Shown: one piece after another, positions 31,301-46,300 of the stretch
How the letters are laid out: every line of letters begins with the position of its first letter
Position numbering within the stretch: position 1 is the stretch's first letter
Source of the DNA: Latrodectus hesperus
Lineage: Eukaryota; Arthropoda; Arachnida; Araneae; Theridiidae
Assembly: GCA_037975125.1 (NCBI GenBank)
Contig: JAJQOW010000014.1
Coordinates: forward strand, 21,283,484 to 21,347,483
Reading direction: 5' to 3'
Length of the DNA: 64,000 nt
Translations under genes and position numbers: made by a program
The notes under the pieces: model-generated
What the model was told of the DNA's origin: nothing
Seen by the model: only the letters and a program-made list of their open reading frames with translations
Database searches by the model: none

Positions 31301-34300
31301 AGCTGGTGTTTAGCAGGTGTTTGTCAATAGAGCATTATATTTTGCACACGAAAGCTAATTTGATTGAATACAACAGTTAGAAGTGAAATACTAACATCTA
31401 CTACAAAGAATCCAAGTCCATGAAAATGAGAGCACAAATTTAGGTGTCAGTTTGATACCTAAGTTTGTGCATTTTGCACAAATATCTACACCACGCTATC
31501 ACCAATTAATGTGTATGTGTGTTTAATTCCATCAACAAAACCATCTTAAGTCAAGATCAAATTCAATAGCTTTTCTACCTACAATAATTCTTCACCTATA
31601 AGACTTCTGTATACTGAATTATTTTGGCGATTTTATAGAAATTGTAAAGAATAGTCAGCAAAAAGTTAAATGGAAAAATATTTTTCCAGTTTCTTTAATA
31701 GAATAAAATATGAATTTTAGGTTATTCAACGCATTAATTAAACTGCTACACAGACGTCCGAAAAATAATTAATGATACAAACACATAAGCAAATTGAACA
31801 GCAACAAAAAAGATTTCTGTTTCAGTATAAATTACGTGACAATCCGACACAAATTTGGTAAGCGTCTCGCACAAAAAAAAGGGAAGAAAGCACTTTCTAT
31901 TTATGAACCGTAAATAAACATCTACGCAGCAGATGAACATAATGAAACTGGAAAAGGGGAAATTATTATTCTCGTCGCTTTATTTTCATTAGAGAAACAA
32001 ACCAGACAGGGCATCGTATTACTTTCGTAAGGTCATAATTATGCGTAGATGGCAGACTTCTGCCTCATTTGTCATTGTTAATGCACGAAGCATCGAGGTC
32101 AGGGAGGGGCGTCGACGGTTGACTATTATCGTTCGCTTATTATGACATGTTGACAATCGCTTTCTTCGAGCCCCCCTCAACGAAAACAAACAACACTTTG
32201 TTACCAAATAGTAAAGTAGATATTTTGCACGTCCGAAGAACTATTACTGAAGAGATGTTGATCTTAAGCGAAAGTGTTAGCGGATAATAAATACTTGAAA
32301 GCATGTTTAGATAATAAATACAGCTTATTTCATAAGAGATAATTTGAGATAAGTAATCAGATACACTCTTTATTCAGAAAATTTTTATCAGTCATTATTT
32401 AACTTCAACATTTTAGATCTATTTGATTTAACAAAACTAAACTATACTCTGTGGCACGACAGCCCATATGGGCCAAGGCCTACAGGGTCCATAACTGTTT
32501 TCATGACCGAGGGCCCTGGGGTGCGCAGCATATGTCCCAGTTAGGTGATCAGCCTAATGTGAGACCGCCAGTGTTTAGTTCCCAAGCATGCTTGGTACTC
32601 AGTTTATCGACCCACTGAAGGAATGAAAGCCTGAGTCGACTTGGACCTGTGCCTTGGGAGCGTGAATCGCTACCACTAAGACACCAGGCTTCATTTGATT
32701 TAATAACTATTTTCAAATTCATTCTATTTAATGTTATTCAAATTCACTCGAAACATATAGAGTCAAAAAGATAAATTTCAATCATTATATTCAAGAGTTC
32801 ACATTATTCGATCCCATCACCCCATAAAGCTACCAACTGGAACATATGGAATTCAGGATTTTTTCCTCCTCAACAAAGAAGTGTTCATATGGCCTTGTTT
32901 TGAAAGAGATTAACGGAAACAAAAGAGGCACGGAAAAATGCATCTGCCGGATATGCAGCCAACTAAACCAGGAGTTTGTTATCAATGACAACATGAATCC
33001 GCCACGCGCCACGCATCTGTTCTTGGTTATCAAGACTTCCCACTTTCGAAGATGGAACCCATTCATTAACTCCAGTGACTTATTTTGACAGACGTGCTCC
33101 TTCCAGCATCTCAGAGTATGTTCCCCCAAAATGGTGTATTTATTTTAGAAATCTTCGCTTCTCCTCGCCCATTGACGAGAGACGAAGCACTTATGGTTGT
33201 CTTTTCAGCACTCAGCTGTGAAAAACGTAACTCATTTTCTGAAAACATGCCTGTCCATTGCGCGTACTGGAAAGAAAGAAAGAAATAAAATTACCAATCT
33301 GGCGCTTGAATTTTCAAGCAGTTATACCTGCAGATTGAATTTCTGGGACGAATGTCCTGGAACTGATGAAAATCCGTGCTATTTCTATCGTTCTTCGAAA
33401 GATAAATTGAAAAATCAAGTACATCTCAACAGCCAAGTGTCTCCGAAAGGTGTGATTTATGAAATGTGTTTGCACTAAGAGATCTTAACTTTCATACTAG
33501 AGATGATGCTCGAATGAAAGGAACTTTTGAATTTATGGTAAACGCAAGACTGACTGAAGAAAGGAACACTTTTGCAAGCCATGTCATTAAAATATTTGTT
33601 GTAACAGTAAAGTGATAGTGCTGAATTTTAGTAGAAAGATAATTGACAAATCTCTTATATTCGTTGTTGTGCAATTATAACTATATTAACATAAACACAT
33701 TAAATTAAGTTAACTAAATTAATTTTGAAATTAAAATTTTAAATAACATGGTCATTGAAATAGATGTAACTCGAATTAAAATAATTCCAAAAAGACAGTC
33801 CAAATGTTCACAGAAAAATGAATGTTGTTAAATTAGAATGATAATGAAGTTAAATCTACTTCCCGTAGCAACCACAGCTTTTACTTTTAGTTTTTCATTA
33901 TAAATATTTCTTCATTTTTGAATAAACAGCCAAGTTTCAAAGGATTCACGCGAACAATTAAAAATCCATTCTGAAAAACTACTACGTTATTATGTATGCA
34001 GAAATAGAATTAGAGTTCATTTTTTAATCAAAACGGATCTTTCTAGCTAAAGATTTAATTTTTAATTTTTATATTAAAATTCTATTTTTATTTTTAGACC
34101 AACATATTTCATTTGCATTCTTATGCAATAATATTATGTAAAAAGTTAATGGCAAACAATACCTGAGTAATGGTAGAAGAAGTTGTTATGAATTTACATA
34201 TAACAACTACAGTGCTCAAAATCTTTTGTTGAAAAATATCTATGTACTAGTATTATATAAAAATATTATCAATAATCTAAAGCTAAAAATAAGTTTATAC

Positions 34301-37300
34301 TTAAAATTCTATAATAACACAATTCATAATGAACTTATTACTCCAGGAATGATGGACTGATATTTTTACACGACCCTAAAAGAAAGAAATAAAAATGGGC
34401 CACAGATTTCAAAAATTAATGTTACTTTTTTATACATCAACGCAGCAGCTCATTCAAGAAAAAATAAAACAAAATCGAACAGATCCTATTACAGGAAAAC
34501 ATGTGACTTAAAAAAATATACGATGTCATTCTTGACAGGCAGTCTCATACATTATGCAACATAATACGATCCCCCAAAGTTAATGAAATATTTTAGCCGA
34601 ATGATCATTTGCAGCTAAGTAAAGAATGACGTCCAATCAATGTTCGGGAGCGGGGGGAGGGGAATCTTTCCTTCTGGGTTAACTAATCAAAGAGCCAAAC
34701 ACGAAAAGCTCTGAAAATAAAACAGTTAATAAAGCGAAATCTACTTGATTAATCAAAGTTTGGAAGAGAAAAGAGATCAAACAAATTTTTCGATCGAGTG
34801 TAAAAAAATGTTTACACACAGAAAAAAATCGCCAGCTGAATTAAATTGACAAGAAATTACATCCTCTGTATTTGTTTATATAAAAAAAGAGTTATTCTTT
34901 AATCCAATGCATTGTGTGTGTACTTTTAATATGAAATTATACATCACTTCATTATGTGATGAAATTTCATATTATTTCATGAGTTTTCTGTAACTTGGGA
35001 TACAAATTTTAAATTATCATTTTAGCAAGACAAAAATTATTAAAGTAAAAGTTATAACTATTTTTTTAAAGCAGAAAATATATACATTTTTTATTTTTGG
35101 TGTCAGTAACATTTTCTAACAATTCATCACTTCAAAATTATATTAATTTAGCATAATACCAAATGCAATACAATATTTTATAAACTTTTATCGCAAAAAA
35201 AATATATAAACATTGTTAAAACTATAATTCACTTCATATTGACAACATATATAAAATTTCATATTGCCAGCCTAGCTAGGCACAAGACAACAACAACATA
35301 TATAAAAGGATAAATTTAAATTTCAGATTTAAAAAAAAATCACCGTCCGCCCATTATAAAAACTTAGAAAATTCAATACTGGTAGAAACTGAAAACCACT
35401 GTTTTCAAGGAAGTTTTTAAAAATACTATTTTTACTTATTTGATAAAAATCCTTAAAATTTACATCTGAATAAGAGGAAATTTTATATTTAATTTTATAT
35501 AATAATTTATTCAGCAACAAATTTTTCAAGAATTTAAAAAAATAATATATAATCTTCAATGAAAATTTAAGCAAAGAAAAATAAATTAATAATTTTTTTG
35601 CATCAATAAAACTAAATTAAATCAAAACGCTTTACAAATTACACATATTAAAGGATGATAAAATATTTTATAAATTATATAAAACTAATGTGATCTTAAT
35701 ACCTACTAATTTCTTAAAGTTAACCTAGATTCCAAAGAGGAGGATTCTATAAAATGAGTATTTTATATTCAACATTAAAAGTAATCATACTAGTATTTAC
35801 TAAAATAACATATACATTGTTACTAATTTATTTTACTTTCTTAAAAAAGCTACTTAAAATATCTTATATTTTTAAATTCAGAAAAATAAGCATTTTTAAT
35901 TAAAATAGCTATAAATGGGGTTAAAATATGTATTACAAATATGCTTACATATTAACTACCAAACTTATAGACTGAATCAGTAATAGTTGAAAAAAATATT
36001 GATTTCAACATCCTTGCAACTTTTTCTTCCCATTCGGTTTAAATCAAAATTTATTACCTACATATAGAAAATTAAATTTTTATTTAAATAATTATTTTCT
36101 AAGAACATACTGTAGATGTTTTAGAATCACTTATGAAATAATAATCATTTCAGTATTTAAGTATATAAAAAAAGGAAATATTCTAAAATCTTTTCAATAA
36201 CTTTCATTACCACAAACAATGCAACAAACAATCCGTAGTAAAATAACCCACAATTGTAAGTTTTCGTATTTTCTCCACCTATTTGGCATTTAATGCTTTA
36301 TTTCTCTACACTTGCTAAAAAAGTTTTTTGGGTGAATTACATTACAAATTGCCGACCGATGGCTGAGTGGTTAGCGTTCCTGGCTCCTGAACTGTGGGTC
36401 CCGGGTTTGAATCCCGGTTCGGGCATGAATGTTATTTTCTTTCTCTGTCCTTTCTTCTGTGATGTTGTATGAATGTGGCCCGCCCAATAAACGGGTTTGT
36501 GGTGGTATGACGCGGGTAACGCTACTCGCCTCCGTGACTTGGTTCACAGGTGCCCGCTGGGTAACGACAAATGAGTAGCAGTTTCTGGCCTTGTTGGACA
36601 TAGGGTTGGTCACCCGCGGTTGGGGAAAAATTAAAATGCAATTTTTTTAAAGTTTTTTACTTCTTTTATTTATTTTTTGTTATGAAAGATAGAATTTGGT
36701 GTTACAAAAATAAAAAAAGTATTGTGAACCACTTAACGGTTTGAAAAAAATGTATAAGAAAAAAATTTCATCTTATTATTGCAGTCACGAGAGGCGAAAT
36801 TCCAAACTGATACCGCTTATTGCTTTTACAACATTCATTAAAGCTTTCACCCTTTTAGCTTCCGCTCACCTTCACTATTGTGTCACTCTAGGCACGGTAT
36901 AAATTGGGGGGGAGAGAAAGTACCGGTGGAATTAGACACTTTTTGCACGCAATGGCGAATTCAAGGGGCATTTTGTTCCTTTATTTCCTCTTCCAATCCA
37001 TTATGATGACAATGCATCATGGAGTAAAACGGAGATAGTGATCGGCAAGAAAAAATACAATTTCCACTCAAGGTTACCTTGCCACTGAATTATACCTGGA
37101 TATCGTGAAAAGAACTGAAGGAGAGGAAATTGCCTGTCTCTCTCCTACGCATTTTGAGCCCAGTCTACTTATAATCCTCTTCCATGGTTTCGAAGAAGGC
37201 GGAGGATGATTGAAAGTATTCAACAAGTAAATCGAACAATCGTTCAGAAGACTACTCTCATAGGTGACACAACTTAAAAATCACAATGAAAAATTAGTTA

Positions 37301-40300
37301 TCGGCAACATAGGAATGGATAAATGACACAAAGTATCGTATTTTCTCGCCAGTTTCATTTATTTAATTATTTATGGTTGAGACAGACAAACTAATTGAAA
37401 AGACTTGGTTTATTTTCATTGATTTGTAGAGATAATATTTTGAAATTTTGTGGAATAACGATGTATTTTATTAATTTATGTGATAGTAATTTATTATATT
37501 TGTTTTGGGAACCAATTTTATTCTTTATAATTATAATCATTAAAGTTTTTTTCCAATACACATTTATCGCAAATTAGATAATTATATATTTACGCTCATT
37601 TATACATTATAAAACAAGAAAAACAAATTATTTAGATTTCGATACTCTAGTATGAGGACTCGACTCAAAAATAAAAAAAAAAAAATAAAAAATTGTTATT
37701 ACAGAATATAACGTATCAATCGCGCAAAACATTGTGATTGTTCTCTCCCCCCTCCTCAAGAATAACACCCAGGCACATGAGTTACATGCAAAGAGAGAGA
37801 CAAGTTGGGTTGATGATAATTTTAAGATTCAACACATAGGCGATTGTACCTTAATTCTTAAAAAAGAAGCTAAAAGTTGGCATCTGAAATAAATAGGCAT
37901 AAGTTCCAAATTGGCATTTTTTTCCATGAAATATGAAATTTTAGCGTTTAGTGCACGAGAAAAATCATGGCCAAAAATGGATAATATTTGGAAATTTCAA
38001 GCTACTGAAATTACAATATTTTGACGAGTTAAGCAATATAAGCTTCTGTGGTGACCGGGGTAACTTGGTTGGTCTTTCTAACCGGAAGGTGGTGATTTCT
38101 ACACTTGCTTGCTCCATACTCTATTCTATAGTTGCCGAAAATCCAACTCGTACACCAATGGTGGATGGGGCACGTAAAATAAATCCTAATGTCCTCCACG
38201 TGAAACATCTCTGGGAACTGCAGTACAAGTAGGTGGTCTTCTACTTGGTCCCTGCTTCTTAATTATAAGAATTTTGAGTAAAGATAGCACATCCACTAAG
38301 TATCTCACTGTAAAAGATGCCATTAATTCTGCAGCACCTTGTCTCAACCGGCAGGAGCTAATGTCATCATAGCAAGTTGTCTCAGGGCATTCGAAATAAA
38401 AAATACTCCTACTTCCTTGGCTGATGGGTAATCATCGAAGACAATTATGTGGTGGATGTTAAAATGTCTTACAACAAACTGAGACTGGCACTTTACACTC
38501 AACACAATGTCAAATGTCATAGGAAATATTAATGGGACACACTGTAGCCTAATGGTAAGACCCCGATCTTCAGAGCGGAAGTCTACAAATTTCAAATATT
38601 ATTTCAGCAGCCTATTCCATTCTTCACCATTATGAATGGAAAAGGAGAAATGCTTGGTTCACTTATATTAAGAAAAACTTAAGCTGTTTCTTATTATAAA
38701 ACTAAAGATCTATATTACAAACAGGGATAGTGGAATATATTCTCAAACTTAAGACTGTACAAATTGCATTCTTTGATATTTATATCACATGGGAATGAGG
38801 ATATGATGTGAAATCAGGATATAAGAATATGGAACACAGATATAAAAGAATATTAAATTAATTATAAGTGTGATCAGTGGCAACACTGGGACGCTCAAGT
38901 ACACAGTGAAGAGGGTAAGTTTAACAGTAAGCTGCTTAATGCAGTTCAACACTCTACAGTATAGAACAGAAACACAGTATAGAAACTAGAAACACTGTAT
39001 GGAAACTAGAAACATAACGTCCATCTCAGTTATTCAACAATGGCTGGGATTAAAGCTGAGACCTTTTCAATCCGAGTCCCTACTAGACGCTGATTGACAA
39101 GATACATCGAAAAAAAATATCCGCTAATAGAAACACAATAAAGAATTGATTAAAAAAAAGATAACACGATGTGACAAAGCTGATCTAGAATATTTTACAA
39201 TTAAGTATTTTTAACAAACTTATTAACTACACATTAATGATCTCTCATCAGTTGTATTCCTTATTACCTCATATTAACTTCCGGTTGGCAAAATTAAAAA
39301 TGGAATAATTTTAAGTTAAAAACATATACATAAAGGCAGGTTGAGAAAGAAAACAAGAATTTGTTATCGTTCGATATAAAAACAAATAAAAAATATGATT
39401 TATAAATAATAAATAGAATTAGCATGCACAAAAAAATAATCAATGAAAAACAGAAAAGTTTCAAAAATAAGTCTTTCTACAAATAAAAACACGCCTTAAA
39501 TTTAAATTTTTATCTGATACATTTTTTAAAAATAGTTTAGATATGAAGCGATATTCCCCTACAGCAAATGACAATTCAATTTTTTGACCCCTCAATATAT
39601 TCGAGGTCTTTTCTCCTTCCCATTTCATAAAACGGGAATGGAATTCCATTTCTTCATTGCTCCTAGGTGCTTTATATAGGAAATGTTTATGGATCATAAT
39701 TTATCTTGAATTTTCCTCCGGATCAATATAAAAATAAATACGCGTCCTCGATACTCCTTTGTTTCGGGTTGTGTAGTAACTTTTGACAGTTTAAAAAATT
39801 TTTTCCTTGCCGGGAAAAACGAGAAAAAATACTATCTTGGACGGCAGCCAAAGTAATGAATTGGAGATAAATGAATCAAAAGAGAATGGTACCATTCCTG
39901 AAGAATTCGGCAAGCATTCAGTATTAAAGATTACAAATGAGTGTTCTTGTTTGAAAAATGTTTGGAGATGTTCGATAATTCCCTGCTGACAAATTGCTTC
40001 TTTCTACACCAGGATACAAAGTTTAAAAGGACTTTTTCCCAGTGTTTTTCTAAGATGCACTTGTTTTTGAAAGCATTTAATAGTATTGAAATAACTGAAA
40101 TACTAGTGTATTTCGTATAATAAAATTCTGTAATAAAACATAATATTATTTTGGGAATTATAGTTTATTAGCTAATCAATCGCTGGAAGCGAATTTATTG
40201 GTTTATTAGACAACGTATCACGAGGAAATTACGAAATTGAGTGGGCAGTTTATAAGGCAATAAAAGTAATGAAGCTTCAAGTTTTATTTTAAGCTCAAAG

Positions 40301-43300
40301 GAAATAGAAATTAGATAATAAGAATACTAAGAAATCACGACTCATCCATTAAAATAATACAATTAATTTTTTGTAGCTAAATATAAAAAAAACATTTGTA
40401 TTAATTAGATGATTAATTGAATCTTGAAACCAGAAAACACAATTACTCTTATTAAGGAATAATAAAATTAAGTAGCAAAATAAATGGTAAATCTGGTTCA
40501 AGCCACAATCGTCAGGAAAAAATGTTTTTCCGTGACATATGTTTTTACTTTAAATAATAGTTTTTATGTGTATTTTAAAATCTGAAATATGAAACAATAT
40601 TAGTTATTTAAACTGTAGATTATTTCGTAATATAAACATGCTCTCTTAGTACAGTAAAATATAAAATTAAGTAGCGAAATAAATAGTAAATCTGGTTCAC
40701 GCCACAATCGTCAGGAAAAATGCGTACTAGCTTTCAGTTTTTTCCTTGACATAAATTTTTACTTTAAAGAATAGTTTTTATGCATTTAAAATCTGAAATA
40801 TGTAGCACTTGGTTATTTATATTTTTATACTTTAGATTATTTCATAATTTAAACATGTTCAAAATTAGTATTCAACAAACGCGTGCACGTATCAATACAG
40901 CATTAAAGGCATCTGGTTTAGAACATTTTTATTTATTTATTTCTAAAGCAAAACAAATAGCAAAAAAAATTTAATCAAGTAAAGATAATCGAAAAAAAAA
41001 AATAGAATTAGTAAATAAATATAATGTGTTTGAAGTTCAATGAACTGATAATCTATTTCTTGCTTTTCGATTAACTCCAAATAATATCTCTTGAAGAAAA
41101 ACGAAAACATTTAGAATATACGTTCCTCACTTAGCATAATACGACTACTTTTCTTTTTAATTATCTTTAATTTATAATTTTTTACATCGCAAGTAAAACT
41201 GGCATACTCCTAATTTTATGAATATTGTAATTTTCATGTAATATAAATATTGTAATTTCATGATTGCTTCATTCCAAACTCATAATATATTAAAACTGTT
41301 TAGAACTGTGTGTTATCTTTTTGATAACTTCTGATTGCAAATAACTTAATTAAATGTTATTTTTTCAATTGGAAAATATTTAAGAATTTAATAAAATAAA
41401 AACTTAAAACACTAAATTGCTTTATATAATCAAATACAGAAATTTTATAAAATATCAGCGAGTTCATTTTAGAAACAAAGATTCTAATTTAGAGTAAATG
41501 AAGTGGGAAGAATATTACTGACTTTTTGCACACTGTCACAATCACTGCTTGATTAAAATTTTGATGAATAGTCCAAGAAAGCAATCATTATTCATTAAGA
41601 TTCCAATTAAAATCTCTTTCTTAAATTTCATTGATCTTTAAAAAAATCTATCACACCAAAAGGCAACTATCTAAATAGGTTGCTAAGCAACATCACGTTT
41701 ATGATACATTATCTTTTAGCGAAATGATTATCATTTTATTTTTTCTTTCCTATTTATAAGGTATAGGAAAAAAGGGGGATGTAACTATGCGTTTTAGTGA
41801 TACCGTATTTTAAAAGATTTAAAAGCACTGAGAAATTGTATTGCTTGATTATTGTAAATGAAAACTCATAAGGGAATTAAGGAAAGAAGAGAGAACAATA
41901 TTAATTATTAGAAATTATAGAACTCAAATAAGATGGAAATATTTGATATTATAAAATACAACAAATTCTTCAGAATTTACAGATAAAATTCTAATCCTTA
42001 AAACTGCTTTTACCAGAAAAGTACAAAAAGAAACATTATAAATAAAATATATACATGGCGCCTAGAAGCAATTTACTAACTTCTCAACTCGAAAAGATCA
42101 TTTTTCAAACGATATTTTTTGGGGAATTAGAAAGAGCGAAGGAAGGATTACACAAAGAGTAAACACAATGCATTCTTCCGCCATTTAGTTTGTTGTGATA
42201 CTCGTTACATCGCGTCTAAACAAAAACATGAAAAGGGAGGAAATAAAAGAAATATTACCTCTCATCCCTTTAGTTTACCTCGAAGAGAAAAAAACAACTG
42301 TAACGCACGCAGTGAGGGAGCGAAGAAGGATTTATGATGAAAGGAAGGTAGGGCAATACATATACATCATCATTTGTCAAGAATGAACACAGTAATAAAA
42401 AAAATCATCTAATAATGGCGACAAGCACACAGGGGAGGTCGAGGTGAAGAAAAATCTTGGAAACGGAGGATTTGCGGGATTTGGTATATTTCATAAAAAT
42501 CGGAGCATCCCATTCTTCGGCCAAGGAAAAAGAGATTATTAAATCCAGATGCGGCCAAAGGAACAGAATATAATCGCTTTCAGTTATATCTTCCCGATCG
42601 AACGAAATGAAGCGTCCGAGTTATAGAGCAGAAAAAAATTTTCTTTTCCGGATTCAATTCGCGGCTTTCACTTCTCCATTTAAAAGAAAATGCCCGAAAG
42701 AAAGAAATATAAGAATTCCAGAGCAGTGGAGAAGGGATCTAAAATTAAAGTTGATTTGAAGAATAAATATATGAAGGAACAAATTCAAAATATTAAATTC
42801 AAAAATTATTTACTGCTTTTTAAGCAACTTCTATCCATTATGTTTTTTTAAAATACATTTATCATCGTTGTTTTTTGAGTTGGATTGCTATAATAATGAC
42901 TGATGAAATATCAAACGCAGTGTTAAACTTTTTTTTAAAGGTAAAACGGATTTCATATTTAAACACTAAAAAATATAAATTTAACTATAAAAATTTTATT
43001 TATTATGATTCTATAAGTCTGTAAAAGTCAATTTTAATTTCCATGATTAACAAATGCCAACTGGGAAAATATCATGATAAAAAGATTTTGATTAATATAA
43101 CAGATATCATTCAGCAGTCAAGATATATATTAAGAATGGTATTACAAAAAAGAACGTAAGCCTTTTAAATTATTAAAAAGATGTTTGCTTCTAATCTTTA
43201 AAAGGAATTTTAGTTTGATTTGTAGTTTTACAGTCAGTGTTGGCTTAAATTTTCATTGAAACAGGACTAACAGCTTAAAGTGGATTCTGAACAACAACGC

Positions 43301-46300
43301 GCAAAATGCGATTTGAATCGCAACCTGTCAACGCGATCATTATTTAATTTTCAGCACGCAATTAGAATTTTGGCAGTCAGGTGTAGTTGATTATCAAATG
43401 GATATTATTTATTTAGTGAGGAACACAAATGGAAGTGAATGAAAAAAAGACAGAACGAAGCAATTGAAGATTTGGCGCATAGAAATATTTTTAAACAGCC
43501 GTAAGCAACAAGGACAATTATTTCTCAAGACCAACTGGATGCTTTCGTGATATGTAAAGAGAAAACCAATTTATATTTACGATTCCGTTACAAAAGCAGT
43601 GGGGGAGGATGTTTGTATGGCTATGGTAAAAAAAAGCCCATTTCCACACGTTTTAAGTCCATACCGTTAAGCTATCATTGCACTCCTTTTTTTCCATTGA
43701 CCCCGAGACTATAATCATGCCGGCAATTGACTTTTTCTGGATACAGCGAAGATCCCAGATGATTCAATCTGTGAATAAGTGTATATGCTCCTTTATTAAT
43801 GAAACTGACCCAGAAAAGCCACAGCGTGTCTCGTTTCTTCGGAGAACACGTACCTTGTGACGTCAAAAAAAGAACTTATCAGAAGAGTTTCTTTCTTTCT
43901 TTTTTTCTCATTATATTCTGCTCATTCTACTTTTATGAGGAATGTTGATCATTCCGAGGCATCTAATAAATGAATGTATGTATGCATACACTGTTTTGGT
44001 GTTTTGTGAACGAGATACCGTAGGCTTATTCTTAGAAATCCGATTAAATTTCGAAAGTAAAAAAGAAAAAAAAAAGATTACTATAATTAAATTTTTTTAA
44101 AAAAAATTCTTCTAAGCATATTTTATAAAAAAATAAATAACAAATAAGAAGTTTTTAAAGTATAATTATTTTTAAATACTCCTTTGTAAACTAGCAATTT
44201 TATTCACAAAATGAACTAAGAACTGATTTATTTACTAACTACTTATTACTTATTCCGAGACATCTAATAAATGAATGTGTTACTGTTTTGGTGTTTTGTG
44301 TAGTAGATACCATAGGTTTAATCGAAGAAGTCCGATCAAATTTCAAAAGTAAAAAAAAAAGATTACTATAATTAAAAAAATTTTAAATCTTCTAAACATA
44401 TTTTTTATAAAAAAAAAGAATAAATAACACTAAAAGAAGTTTTTAAAGTATAATTATTTGTAAATATTCCTTTGTAAACTAGCAATTTTATTCACAAAAT
44501 GAACCAAGGACTGATTTATTTACTAAGAGAAATGAATTCATACAACATATCACCGTTCAAGGATCACCAACTGAACTGGTAGCTTTCTGGTTTTTAGTTC
44601 AATAATTCGTGGTCCGAATACCATAATGGATATCGACAATCGAAATGGTTCGGTATTAGCATTGATATGATAAGTTTCTGTTAAAAATAACTTTAGCAAT
44701 TAAAATATGATGCAGAATTCTAAGCAATCTCATGGCTAATTTTACTGTCAGGATTAGAGAAAAATCTCTAATTAAAACTTTTAATTTTGGCCGCGGATAC
44801 GGCGCCGCGAGTTAGATACGAAAGATAAAGGATGAGAAAGAGAAGATAGTAAACAATATGTTACGCTCATGTCTATGTTAGTTCGAGTTTTGTCTTATGT
44901 TAATAAATGTTTGTCCTGTGTAATCCATTAGTGATCTGTTATAAATGTACACGCATCATCACCTCAATAAGAACCTAAGACAAGAATTATCACGAAGCTA
45001 AATGTTACATTTACTATTTTAGATCAAGACTTACCATTCTCCCCAATCGGACATAACCGTTTTTCGATCGAGACACATAGTTTTAAGTGAATTCCAACCA
45101 CCACTACAAATTTCCATGCCGAAGGATGGAATTGAACTTATGGATTGTTGAACTGAAGAACAGAGTGCAAGACATTCAGCTTCCAGCTCAGCTGATAAAT
45201 AGAGAAGTATCTTGCGGAAAAACATTTATTTAAAAAAAATAATCAGCTAAATAGCTTTTCAGATTTCATCAGTTACTATCCATTACGCGATGTCGAAAAT
45301 ACCACATTTTCTTTGATATTCAACTTTTATCTATTTTATAAGTTGTTCAACATAAAAAATTTACTTCTATTAATAGAAAAAATTATTACTACGCATCACA
45401 GAATAAAATTTAAAGAGAATCTTGATTTTTTTCATCAAATGCATTCGTCGGTTCGACTACACCATAAAATTGGATAAATTAGTAAATTATGTTGCGATTA
45501 AGCAAACAGATCAGAGAAGAATGTCTCATTGATAAAAATGCCGCTTATTTAAAAGAAAGTATTTCAAATAATTAACAATGATATCACACTAAAAATTAAA
45601 TTTAAGTAAAGCATACACAATTTCTGACTATTATTGTAAGAGTGGACGAGAGGAGTGCCAGCTCAGGTGTGACCTCATCACCCGACCGACATGGGTTCAA
45701 TATTATGAGGCCCTTGGTGTGATAGGCGAGTATTCCAAACCCGTTAGCCTTTAAATCCCAATCCGAGTCTCGGCTGCACTGCTAAGTATGTATAATCTAA
45801 AGGTGCAGAAAATACATATTGAACATAAGCAATGTGAAATTCTGCATAGAAACAACGTGGAAATACTTTTTAAACAATGATTTTGTGAAATAATCTAAGG
45901 ATTATATTATCATAGAAATAAATTCTTTCAAAAAGGATGCTTAAGTAATATTCAAAATTTCCCTCTTATCAGGAAAAAATGAAACAACTTAAGTTTTAAT
46001 TACCTATCAATATTTTTAACAGCAATAACTAAGAATTTAATTTTGTATGAATCGTGAAAGAGCAATATATTTATATACATAAAAGGTTAGTAGAAAAATA
46101 ATTAACTTTTCATACAGTTTATAATTTTTAAAAAAATAAAACAAAAGTTGCCCTTGAACATTCCCTTTCCCTGAATGTCCTTCAAATGTTTTTTCTGGAA
46201 TTCGAAATGTTTATTCATTTGAAGTGAGGAAACTGGATTACGAAAGATTTCTACTAATCACCCGCTTCTTTCGAACACAGATTTGATTATGTATTCTTTA

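Noticed and set aside
32830..33129. 99-codon minus-strand frame that might be part of a PH domain
   Set aside because: No PH signature; the overlapping plus-strand frames are equally open, which suggests a compositional effect.
33328..33424. Minus-strand ATG frame ([17 protein letters not shown]) ending at CAG/GTATAA in the phase of core exon 1
   Set aside because: Peptide is hydrophobic and unremarkable, no promoter signal, and such matches arise by chance; kept only as a remark.
36351..36425. Possible true tRNA gene
   Set aside because: Acceptor stem mismatches and about 210 bases of SINE body follow; tRNA-derived SINE is the better call.
36371..36613. 80-codon minus-strand frame
   Set aside because: It is the reverse of the family C SINE, with no independent coding evidence.
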